Part shown: positions 1-6,710 of the stretch, piece after piece
Layout: each line of letters begins with the position of its first letter
How positions within the stretch are numbered: position 1 is the first letter of the stretch
DNA from: Granulicella sp. UBA5172
Lineage (GTDB): Bacteria; Acidobacteriota; Terriglobia; Terriglobales; Acidobacteriaceae
DNA length: 8,446 nt
Assembly (NCBI GenBank): GCA_002413385.1
Contig: DHWW01000040.1
Location: 1 to 8,446, forward strand
Reading direction: 5' to 3'
Made by a program: the position numbers and the translations under genes
The notes under the pieces: model-generated
The model's input: only the letters and a program-made list of their open reading frames with translations
Told to the model about the DNA's origin: nothing
The model's database searches: none

Positions 1-13
1 TCAGCAGTAGAGG

Positions 14-679
14 TCAGCAGTGATCAAAGATTCTGGCGAGCAGGTCGGGGACTAGCTTCTCCAGATGCTTTGGGGCCATGTCGCGGGGGCTGAAGCTGGC
101 GTTGAGGGCGAAGCCCTCGAGGATGGATTCGATGGCGAGCGTGGTGCGCCGCATCTCCTGTGGACTTTCGCTCTTGTCGGGGAAGAGGTCGGACAGCTCC
201 TGGCGGTTGATAGAGGTGCTGGCTTCAAGATGCTTGGCGGAGAGCTCGGCGAGCATCTCGGGGTGGCGGAGAGCGAAGAGCTTGAACTCGATCTGCAGGA
301 GCTGTGTCTGGGTGTCGCAGATCTGCTCGAGGATGTAGCGGATGATGGCGGTGTAGCGGGCGGCGTCATCGTGGATGTTTTGGATTCGCTCGCGGATCGC
401 GCGTGCATTGCGAAGGACAGCGAGAGAGCGGAGCGCTAGAAACACTTCCGTCTTGTTGTCGAAGTTGGCATAGAAGGCTCCACGGCTGCGGCCAGCCTCG
501 GTGGCAATGTCCTCGATGCGCGAGGCTTCGAAACCGTCACGGGCGAAGATGACCTCTGCGGCATGCAGGAGGTCGGCGCGGGTTCGCTCTGACTTGAGCG
601 ACTGGCGGGAACTGGTCGTCTCGTTTGCAGGATCCGGGACGGGAGCGACTCGATCGTGATTTTTGCTGCGTCGAGCCAT
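14..679 (-). CDS. TetR/AcrR-family transcriptional repressor, probable regulator of the adjacent efflux operon
   Basis: The 221-residue product has the usual TetR size and layout. After a basic, probably disordered N-terminus of about 30 residues comes a typical TetR DNA-binding domain at roughly residues 33-80. It contains helix 1 (ADLLHAAEVIFARDGF), a helix-turn-helix (IEDIATEAGRSRGAFYANF) and the usual 'F-NKTEVFLAL' continuation. The rest is an all-helical region expected to bind ligand and dimerise; its sequence does not reveal the ligand. I start at the ATG at 677-679 (MARRSKNH). An in-frame ATG at 716-718 would add 13 residues, but it lies inside the inverted repeat and next to the predicted -10 of the gene's own promoter, so it would probably fall outside the transcript. 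No strong Shine-Dalgarno sequence precedes 679 (only a GGG 9 nt upstream). The gene is divergent from the RND operon, the classic arrangement for a local repressor that also controls itself. Family assignment is firm; the regulatory target is inferred from position. Confidence 0.93.
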   Translation of the reverse strand: MARRSKNHDRVAPVPDPANETTSSRQSLKSERTRADLLHAAEVIFARDGFEASRIEDIATEAGRSRGAFYANFDNKTEVFLALRSLAVLRNARAIRERIQNIHDDAARYTAIIRYILEQICDTQTQLLQIEFKLFALRHPEMLAELSAKHLEASTSINRQELSDLFPDKSESPQEMRRTTLAIESILEGFALNASFSPRDMAPKHLEKLVPDLLARIFDHC

Positions 680-710
680 ATTTTTGAACCCATCGCTGTA
701 CCTCAAGCAT

Positions 711-728
711 ATATACATACGTGTATAT
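711..728. promoter_or_regulatory. Probable TetR-family operator (inverted repeat) in the divergent intergenic region
   Basis: Two perfect 7-bp arms, ATATACA (711-717) and TGTATAT (722-728), flank a 4-bp spacer TACG. It is an AT-rich dyad in otherwise GC-rich DNA, of the size commonly bound by TetR-family dimers. It sits between the divergent repressor and pump genes and overlaps -10 candidates on both strands, so a bound repressor could block both promoters. Binding by the neighbouring TetR protein is inferred, not shown. Confidence 0.72.
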
Positions 729-740
729 TTTCCAACTCAA
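712..740 (-). promoter_or_regulatory. Predicted promoter of the tetR-family gene
   Basis: On the minus strand a TTGAGT -35 candidate (plus coordinates 735-740) is followed after 17 bp by TGTATA (712-717). That would place the transcription start near 705, giving a leader of roughly 26 nt before the ATG at 679. The -10 is only a partial match to consensus, and an alternative TATATA lies 2 bp further downstream. The element overlaps the left arm of the inverted repeat, consistent with autorepression. Found by eye only. Confidence 0.4.
724..729 (+). promoter_or_regulatory. Candidate -10 element for the efflux operon
   Basis: TATATT matches the TATAAT consensus at 5 of 6 positions and lies about 53 bp upstream of the adaptor start codon. 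It overlaps the right arm of the inverted repeat. No good -35 stands at 16-18 bp upstream. A TTGAAC at 684-689 could instead pair with TATATA at 710-715, but the spacing of 20 bp is long. Either choice puts the operator in the core promoter. Confidence 0.35.
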
Positions 741-768
741 GCTTCAATCCCCTGCAGCTATTCCATCC

Positions 769-772
769 GAGG
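769..772 (+). promoter_or_regulatory. Ribosome binding site for the adaptor gene (decides the start)
   Basis: GAGG lies 9 nt upstream of the ATG at 782. The reading frame is open further upstream to an ATG at 656, but that would run through the operator region and the repressor's first codons and would bury the lipoprotein signal peptide 42 residues in. This site and the signal peptide both favour 782. Confidence 0.6.
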
Positions 773-781
773 TCCGCACCT

Positions 782-2026
782 ATGACGTCCTGTAAGACTC
801 TGCCAAGCATGTTTGCTCTGGCCGTTGCATTGTCCGCATCCTCGATAGGGCTGCTCAGCGGATGCAAAACAAGCGGACCACCGGCGGGAATGCGCGGGCC
901 GCAGGGTCCGCTGCCGGTCCAGGTAAGCACGGCCACGCAGCAGGATGTTCCGCTGACCGGGCAATGGGTTGCAACGACCGACGGGTACGTGAACGCGCAG
1001 ATCCAGCCGCAGGTTTCCGGCTACCTGATCCGCCAGGATTACAAGGAAGGCGGCGAGGTTCACAAGGGGCAGGTTCTGTTTGAGATTGATCCGCGACCGC
1101 TGCAGGCAGTCCTCGACCAGGCGAAGGGGCAACTCGCACAGGCACAGGGGCAGCTCGCACAGGCACAGGCACAGGTCGAACTCGCCGCCATCAACGTGCA
1201 GCGGGACACGCCGCTGGCGCAGGCGCACGCCATCGCGCAGAGTATTCTCGACAACGATTTGAAGACGAAGCAGGTGGCCCAGGCTGCCGTCGTCAGTCAG
1301 CAGGCTGCCATCTCCAGCGCTGAGGCTGCGGTGGAAGCAGCCGAACTCAACGTGGGATTCACGAAAGTTCGCAGCCTGATTAACGGAGTCGCAGGACAAG
1401 CGGCGCTGCAGGTCGGCAACCTTGTCAATACCAGTTCGGTGCTGACGTCGGTGTCGCAGCTGAATCCGATCAAAGTGTACTTCGCCATCAGCGAGCAGGA
1501 GTATCTTGCACTCTCGGCACAGGCCACATCGCGGGGCAAGACGGACCTGCTGGGCAGCGGCAGTTCGATTTCGCTGAAGCTGACACTCTCGAATAACCAG
1601 GTGTTTCCAGAGACCGGACACATCATCTTCGTCGACCGCTCGGTGAGCGCGCAGACGGGCAGTATTCGGATTGCGGCGCAGTTCGCGAACCCCGGAAACC
1701 TGTTGCGCCCCGGACAGTTCGGACGCATTACGGCAGAGACCAGCGTGTTGCATAACGCGGTGCTGGTGCCGCAGCGTGCGGTGTCAGAGCTGCAGGGGAT
1801 GAACCAGGTGATCGTGGTTGGAGACGACAACGTGGCACATATCCGCACGGTGAAGTTGGGGTCGCAGATTGGGTCGAACATTGTGATCGCCAGCGGCCTC
1901 AGCGGTGGCGAGCGGGTCGTCACCGAGGGCAACGACAAGGTGAAGGAGGGGATGAAGTTAGCTCCCCAGCCGGACACGACTCCCGCGGCCGCTGCGACCG
2001 CAGGGCAGAACGCGCAGGGGAACTAA
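782..2026 (+). CDS. RND efflux periplasmic adaptor (membrane fusion) lipoprotein
   Basis: This 414-residue adaptor bridges the inner-membrane pump and the outer-membrane channel, as AcrA or MexA does. A lipoprotein signal peptide ends in the lipobox LSGC, with the acylated cysteine at residue 28. A Pro/Gly-rich linker follows. The first half of the lipoyl domain (about 68-103) includes QPQVSGYLIRQDYKEGGEVHKGQVLFEIDPRP, split here only in description. An Ala/Gln-rich alpha-helical hairpin spans about 104-195, and the second lipoyl half lies at about 196-222. The beta-barrel domain (about 227-320) contains LRPGQFGRI, and the membrane-proximal domain (about 325-395) carries LVPQRAV and the 'SGLSGGERVVTEG' ending. 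The C-terminus is an Ala/Pro/Gln-rich tail. Length is normal for the family. It is the first gene of the operon, 3 bp from the transporter gene, and is probably repressed by the divergent TetR protein. Family assignment is firm; the substrate is unknown. Confidence 0.94.
   Translation: MTSCKTLPSMFALAVALSASSIGLLSGCKTSGPPAGMRGPQGPLPVQVSTATQQDVPLTGQWVATTDGYVNAQIQPQVSGYLIRQDYKEGGEVHKGQVLFEIDPRPLQAVLDQAKGQLAQAQGQLAQAQAQVELAAINVQRDTPLAQAHAIAQSILDNDLKTKQVAQAAVVSQQAAISSAEAAVEAAELNVGFTKVRSLINGVAGQAALQVGNLVNTSSVLTSVSQLNPIKVYFAISEQEYLALSAQATSRGKTDLLGSGSSISLKLTLSNNQVFPETGHIIFVDRSVSAQTGSIRIAAQFANPGNLLRPGQFGRITAETSVLHNAVLVPQRAVSELQGMNQVIVVGDDNVAHIRTVKLGSQIGSNIVIASGLSGGERVVTEGNDKVKEGMKLAPQPDTTPAAAATAGQNAQGN
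1126..1167 (+). repeat. Two tandem 21-bp units encoding a duplicated heptad in the adaptor hairpin
   Basis: Two consecutive 21-bp copies differ at a single base (A versus G at the seventh position of the unit). They encode GQLAQAQ twice (residues about 116-129), followed by a partial third copy (AQ). Seven residues equal one coiled-coil heptad, so the duplication lengthens the first helix of the periplasmic hairpin without breaking its register. Confidence 0.75.
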
Positions 2027-2029
2027 ACC

Positions 2030-5000
2030 ATGATCTCGAAGTTCTTCATACGCAGGCCTATTGTGGCCATTGTGATCGCCATCCTGATGGTGATCGGCGG
2101 GCTGGTCTCGATGCTGAGCCTGCCGACTGCGCAGTTCCCGAATATTGTTCCGCCAGAGATTCAGGTGCGGGCGATTTATCCCGGCGCCGATGCGAAGACC
2201 TTGGAGCAAGCGGTCGCGACGCCCATTGAGCAGCAGATGAATGGCGTGGACAACATGAACTACATGGAGTCCTCGAACGCGAGCAATGGGATGACGCAGC
2301 TGACGGTGGACTTCGACGTAAAGACCAACGCCGACACGGACCAGATTCTTTCGCAACTGCGCGTGTCGCAGGCGCAGAGCCAATTGCCGGCGCAGGTTTC
2401 GGTTGCGGGATTGACGGTGGAGAAGTCGCTCAGTTCCCCACTGATGCTGCTGGCTCTCTCGTCGCCACACTCGACGTATGACGGCGTGTTCCTTGCGAAC
2501 TATGCGTACATTAATCTGGTCGATGAGATTACGCGCGTCAAGGGTGTGTCGCGCGTGCAGGTGTTCGGTGCGGGACAATATGCGCTGCGAGTGTGGGTGA
2601 AGCCGGACCAACTGGCGAAGCTCGGCGTGACGATTCCGGAGATCACGCGGGCACTGCAGACGCAGAATACGGTGAACCCATCGGGTCAGATCGGCGGCGA
2701 GCCGGTTCCGAGCGGGCAGCAATTTACCTACACGGTGCGAACGCAGGGGAGATTGGTCAGCACTGAGGACTTCGGAAATATTATTTTGCGTTCGAACCCG
2801 GATGGCTCGGTGCTGCACCTGAAAGATGTCGCGCGCATCGAGCTTGGAGCTCAGACGTACACCATCAATGGTCGCTTCAATAGCAAGCCTGCTGCGGTGA
2901 TGGCGATCTATCAATTGCCGGGTACGAACGCCGTGGAGACGGCGAAGAATATCCGTGCGCGCATGAACGAGTTGACGGCGACGTTCCCTCCGGACATGCA
3001 GTACGCCGCTGCTCTCGACACGACGAAGGCTGTGAACGCGGGTATCCACGAGATCTTGATCACCCTGTTCATCGCGCTGGCGCTGGTCATTCTGGTGGTC
3101 TATGTGTTCCTGCAGGGATGGCGAGCGACGTTGATTCCACTGCTTGCGGTTCCGGTTTCGCTCATCGGCACGTTCATGGTTTTCCCGCTGCTGGGCTTCA
3201 CGATTAATACGCTGTCACTGTTTGGACTGGTGCTTGCCATTGGCCTGGTGGTTGACGATGCAATCGTTGTGGTGGAGGCCGTAGAGCACCATATTGAAGA
3301 GGGCATGACGCCGCTTGATGCGTCGTATGCGGCTATGGAACAGGTCGCGAGCCCGGTGATTGCGATTGCGCTGATCCTTACGGCGGTGTTTGTTCCGACA
3401 GCATTTATTCCCGGCATCACCGGGCGACTGTATCAGCAGTTTGCTGTGACGATTGCGATCTCGGTGATCATCTCGGCGTTCAATGCGCTCACGCTGAGCC
3501 CTGCCCTGTGCGCGATGCTGCTGAAGCCGAAGACGGAAAATAGCGGGCCGCTGGCGCGATTCTTTGGCTGGTTCAATCGCGGATTTACACGCACGACGAA
3601 TCGCTACGTGAGTACGTCGGGCTGGCTGGTGCGCAAGTCGATCGTGGGCGTGGCGATTATCCTGGTGCTCAGCGTCTTCGTCGTGCTGCTGGGAGCGAGG
3701 CTGCCGGGTGGATTCCTGCCGACCGAAGATCAGGGCTATGCGTTTGTCTCGCTGCAACTACCGCAGGGAGCCTCGCTGCAACGCACGACTGAGGCTTCAC
3801 AGGATGTTGAGAACGCCTTGCACAAAGTTCCCGGCGTGCAGAATGTGACGTCGATTGTTGGGTTCAGCCTGCTCAGCGTCACGCAGAGTACGTATAACGC
3901 CTTCTACTTCGTGACACTCAAGGACTGGGACCAGCGCAAGAGCGCGGACGAGCAGTTCACGGCGATTCAACAAAATCTTGCGAAGTCGCTCGGAGGAATC
4001 AAGCAGGGACTGGCGTTTTCGTTTCCGCCGCCGGCTATTCCTGGGCTCGGGAGCTCGGGTGGTGTGAGCTTTGTGCTGGAAGACCGCTCGGGCAACAGTG
4101 ATCCGCAATTCCTTACCAGCAACCTGTACAAGTTTCTCGGCGCGCTGAGCAAGCGTCCAGAGATTGCCGCGGCGATTCCAAGCTACTATCCAGCGGTGCC
4201 GCAACTTTATGTTGACGTCGATCGCGAGAAGGTTGCGCAACAGCAGGTGAATCTCGCAGACGTCTATACGACGATGCAGGCGTTCATGGGTGGATCGCTG
4301 GTGAACTACTTCAACCGCTTTGGCCGGCAGTGGCAGACGTATGTCGAAGCCGATGGGGAGTCGCGCACGAACATTAATAATATTGGGCAGTTCTATGTGA
4401 CATCGGCCAACGGAAATCGTGTGCCGCTGAGCGCACTGACGACCGTGCGACGTACGACAGGACCAGAGTTCACGACGCGGTTCAACGAGTACGAGGCAGC
4501 GCCGATTACGATCGTCGCTGTGCCTGGATATAGCTCTGGGCAGGTGATGAAGGCGCTGGAGGAAACGTTCGCGCAGACGATGCCAAAGGGCATGGGCATG
4601 GACTACTCCGGAATGAGCTTTCAAGAGCACCAGGCGCAGCAGAGTATGCCTGCGTGGGTGGTCTACGCGCTGTCGATTCTGTTCTGCTTCCTTATTCTCG
4701 CAGCGCAATATGAAAGCTGGTCGCTGCCGTTCGGCGTGCTGCTGAGTACGCCCGTCGCGATCTTCGGAGCGTATCTCGCGCTCACCTTGCGACACCTGGA
4801 GAATGATGTCTATGCACAGATTGGACTCGTGATGCTCATCGGACTCTCTGCGAAGAATGCGATCCTGATCGTCGAGTTCGCGAAGGACGAATACGTGAAG
4901 GGTGAGACGATCTTCGAGGCTGCGATGAACGGCGCTCGACTGCGCTTCAGGCCGATCCTGATGACGGCGTTCGCGTTTATTCTGGGCTGCGTTCCGCTGT

Positions 5001-5245
5001 GGTTCGCAACGGGCGCGGGCGGAGTCTCGCGACAGATTCTCGGCACCGTCGTGATTGGCGGCATGCTCGCGGCAACGGTGATTGCGATCTTCCTCATCCC
5101 GGTGACGTTCTCGATCGCCGAACGATTTGCGAATCGCTTTGGCACGGACCATAGTGGATCGCTTGACGTGAAGGGACATCCGGACGAGCAGAAATCACAG
5201 GATGCGACGCACGCCATCGAACATTCCAAGGAAGGCCAAGTATGA
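2030..5245 (+). CDS. HAE-1 family RND multidrug efflux transporter (AcrB/MexF type), inner membrane
   Basis: The 1071-residue product is a proton-driven antiporter expected to work as a trimer and pass substrates to the adaptor/channel complex. It has the full RND plan: TM1 near residues 9-31, a large periplasmic loop, TM2-6 around 340-500, TM7 near 541-562, a second periplasmic loop, and TM8-12 around 875-1040. Proton-relay residues are all present: D409 and D410 (GLVVDDAIVVVE), K942 (GLSAKNAILIVEF), R972 and T979 (RLRFRPILMT), matching AcrB D407, D408, K940, R971 and T978. The segment LPGGFLPTEDQG is also typical. The switch-loop region (GFSLLSVTQS, 611-620) and FNRFGR (761-766) look more like MexF/OqxB than AcrB. 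A hydrophilic tail of about 35-40 residues follows the last helix. AGGGG at 2016-2020, 9 nt before the ATG, is the ribosome binding site. The stop overlaps the next start (ATGA). Family is certain; subgroup is from memory; substrate is unknown. Confidence 0.96.
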   Translation: MISKFFIRRPIVAIVIAILMVIGGLVSMLSLPTAQFPNIVPPEIQVRAIYPGADAKTLEQAVATPIEQQMNGVDNMNYMESSNASNGMTQLTVDFDVKTNADTDQILSQLRVSQAQSQLPAQVSVAGLTVEKSLSSPLMLLALSSPHSTYDGVFLANYAYINLVDEITRVKGVSRVQVFGAGQYALRVWVKPDQLAKLGVTIPEITRALQTQNTVNPSGQIGGEPVPSGQQFTYTVRTQGRLVSTEDFGNIILRSNPDGSVLHLKDVARIELGAQTYTINGRFNSKPAAVMAIYQLPGTNAVETAKNIRARMNELTATFPPDMQYAAALDTTKAVNAGIHEILITLFIALALVILVVYVFLQGWRATLIPLLAVPVSLIGTFMVFPLLGFTINTLSLFGLVLAIGLVVDDAIVVVEAVEHHIEEGMTPLDASYAAMEQVASPVIAIALILTAVFVPTAFIPGITGRLYQQFAVTIAISVIISAFNALTLSPALCAMLLKPKTENSGPLARFFGWFNRGFTRTTNRYVSTSGWLVRKSIVGVAIILVLSVFVVLLGARLPGGFLPTEDQGYAFVSLQLPQGASLQRTTEASQDVENALHKVPGVQNVTSIVGFSLLSVTQSTYNAFYFVTLKDWDQRKSADEQFTAIQQNLAKSLGGIKQGLAFSFPPPAIPGLGSSGGVSFVLEDRSGNSDPQFLTSNLYKFLGALSKRPEIAAAIPSYYPAVPQLYVDVDREKVAQQQVNLADVYTTMQAFMGGSLVNYFNRFGRQWQTYVEADGESRTNINNIGQFYVTSANGNRVPLSALTTVRRTTGPEFTTRFNEYEAAPITIVAVPGYSSGQVMKALEETFAQTMPKGMGMDYSGMSFQEHQAQQSMPAWVVYALSILFCFLILAAQYESWSLPFGVLLSTPVAIFGAYLALTLRHLENDVYAQIGLVMLIGLSAKNAILIVEFAKDEYVKGETIFEAAMNGARLRFRPILMTAFAFILGCVPLWFATGAGGVSRQILGTVVIGGMLAATVIAIFLIPVTFSIAERFANRFGTDHSGSLDVKGHPDEQKSQDATHAIEHSKEGQV

Positions 5246-6699
5246 ATCGCCTCGCACGCACGCTCTCCTCCGTAGCGATCATCGCCTCGATTGCAGGATG
5301 CAAGGTGGGTCCGAACTATAAGCGGCCTGTTGTCGCCACGCCTGCGAGTTATCGCGGTGGGCTTGCTCCAGACATCGCCGCGAACGCAACCACAACGCCG
5401 CTTGGCGCACAGAAGTGGACGACGGTCTTCACTGACCCGGTGCTGGAGGGTCTGATCACTGAAGCGCTCAAGAATAATTACGATGTGAAGATTGCCGCCG
5501 ACCGCGTGCTCGAGGAGCAGGCACAGATGGGCGTCACCAAGGCTGGTGAGTACCCTACACTCAGCGTCGGGGGATCGTACACTGCACTCGGCTTGCCGAG
5601 TTCCCTGCTCAGCGGCTTGAGCAACAATTCCAATAGCAACTCAAGCAGCTCGAACAAAAATACAAAGGGCAACTTCTTCTCCGGTGGCCTCACCGCGTCG
5701 GTAGCGTGGAACCTTGACTTCTGGGGCTACTATCGCCGCCAGACCGAAGCTGCGCGTGCGTCTCTGCGCGCAACCGAGTGGGCGCAGCAGACGACCTACA
5801 GCTCATTGGTTGAGAATGTCGCGACGTCCTACTATCAACTCCGTACCCTCGACGCCGAACTCGCTATCACGAAGGCCACGCTCGCTGCGCGCAAGCAGTC
5901 GCTGGATCTTACACAGAAGCTCGAGCAGGGTGGCTCCGATTCGATGGCGGAAGTTCGGCAGGCGGAGGAACTTTACTACACCGCGGAGGCACAAATTCCC
6001 GACCTTGAGCGCCAGATCGAGCAGCAGGAGAATAACCTGAATCTGCTGCTTGGGCGCGCTCCCGGAACCATCGCACGCAGTGGTGCGGAGCATTCAGTCG
6101 CCGATGCTGCGCATCCCACAGAGGTACCGGTGGGCCTGCCCTCTGACCTGCTCGAACGCCGTCCCGATGTTCGCCGTGCGGAAGAGTTGCTCATCCAGGC
6201 AAACGCGAACATCGGCGTCGCTCGCGCACAATTCTTCCCGCAGCTTTCTCTTTCAGGAACAGGCGGCGTGGGCAGCAGCCAGCTCAAGGGCCTGGTGGAC
6301 TCTGGCAACGCCTACTACTACGCGGCCGGTAGTCTTGCACAACCCATCTTCGACGCGGGGAAGATACGCAGCAACTATCATTTCGCAGAGGCCAAACATA
6401 AAGAGCTGCTCGACACGTATCAGCAAACAATTGCTGGCGCGTTGCGCGATGTCTCGAACGCGCTCGTCGCGTATAACAAAACACGCGACTACAGGGAGCA
6501 ACAGGAGAAGCAGACCGCTGCGTCTGCGGATGCCGTGCGACTCGCGCGCATGCGCTATAACAGCGGGTACACCAGCTATCTTGAAGTGCTGACCACCGAC
6601 ACCAACTTGTATAATTCACAGCTCACGCTTGAGGCCGCTCGGCAACAAGAGGCACTGTCGCTCGTTCAGTTGTACAACGCACTGGGCGGTGGCTGGTAA
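5242..6699 (+). CDS. NodT/OprM-family outer membrane channel lipoprotein of the RND pump
   Basis: The 485-residue product is the TolC-like outer-membrane exit duct, expected to be a trimer of beta-barrel plus periplasmic alpha-barrel. The signal peptide ends in the lipobox IAGC (acylated Cys20), followed by KVGPNYKRP, a hallmark start of this family. The two tandem OMF repeats can be traced: the first from about 55 to 275 and the second from about 300 to 485. The second begins with the signature LLERRPDVRRAEELL and continues with IGVARAQFFPQLSLSG. SLAQPIFDAGKIRSN (364-378) resembles AWNLDFWGYYRRQ (155-167) at the matching place in the first repeat. An Asn/Ser-rich insertion (128-144) lies where the first surface loop should be. 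The start is supported by GGAAGG at 5230-5235, 6 nt upstream, and by the 4-bp ATGA overlap with the transporter gene. It is the last gene of the operon and ends 9 bp from the oppositely oriented purK. Confidence 0.95.
   Translation: MNRLARTLSSVAIIASIAGCKVGPNYKRPVVATPASYRGGLAPDIAANATTTPLGAQKWTTVFTDPVLEGLITEALKNNYDVKIAADRVLEEQAQMGVTKAGEYPTLSVGGSYTALGLPSSLLSGLSNNSNSNSSSSNKNTKGNFFSGGLTASVAWNLDFWGYYRRQTEAARASLRATEWAQQTTYSSLVENVATSYYQLRTLDAELAITKATLAARKQSLDLTQKLEQGGSDSMAEVRQAEELYYTAEAQIPDLERQIEQQENNLNLLLGRAPGTIARSGAEHSVADAAHPTEVPVGLPSDLLERRPDVRRAEELLIQANANIGVARAQFFPQLSLSGTGGVGSSQLKGLVDSGNAYYYAAGSLAQPIFDAGKIRSNYHFAEAKHKELLDTYQQTIAGALRDVSNALVAYNKTRDYREQQEKQTAASADAVRLARMRYNSGYTSYLEVLTTDTNLYNSQLTLEAARQQEALSLVQLYNALGGGW
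5623..5673 (+). other. Asn/Ser-rich low-complexity segment in the channel protein
   Basis: Codons for residues 128-144 encode almost only Asn and Ser, with some Lys, Thr and Gly. The stretch is less GC-rich than its surroundings, with many AAC/AAT/AGC codons. From the OprM fold, the position between the first predicted membrane strands suggests an extracellular loop. The frame stays open, so it is an in-frame insertion and not damage. Confidence 0.6.
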
Positions 6700-6710
6700 A
6701 CGCCGGCGTT
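6699..6710. repeat. Perfect 12-bp palindrome at the convergent gene junction
   Basis: AACGCCGGCGTT is a perfect palindrome. It covers the last base of the channel gene's TAA, the 9-bp gap, and two bases of purK's stop codon. A competing 6-bp stem can form between ACGCCG (6700-6705) and CGGCGT (6717-6722). Neither has a following T-tract in the plus direction, and only three T's follow in the minus direction. I therefore do not call an intrinsic terminator, although a weak bidirectional one is possible. Confidence 0.5.

Noticed and set aside
1..21. Short direct repeat TCAGCAGT at 1-8 and 14-21 next to the repressor's stop codon
   Set aside because: Eight bases at 13-bp spacing with no further structure; too short to support an attachment site or other feature.
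656..781. N-terminal extension of the adaptor gene from the upstream ATG at 656
   Set aside because: It would run through the repressor's first codons and the operator and displace the lipoprotein signal peptide from the N-terminus. The ATG at 782 has its own GAGG and begins the signal peptide.
758..5179. Long minus-strand open frames opposite the adaptor and transporter (about 331, 363 and 460 codons)
   Set aside because: They lie wholly antisense to well-identified genes. Their products are rich in Arg, His, Gln and Leu with no recognisable domain, as expected when GC-rich codon bias removes stops from an antisense frame.
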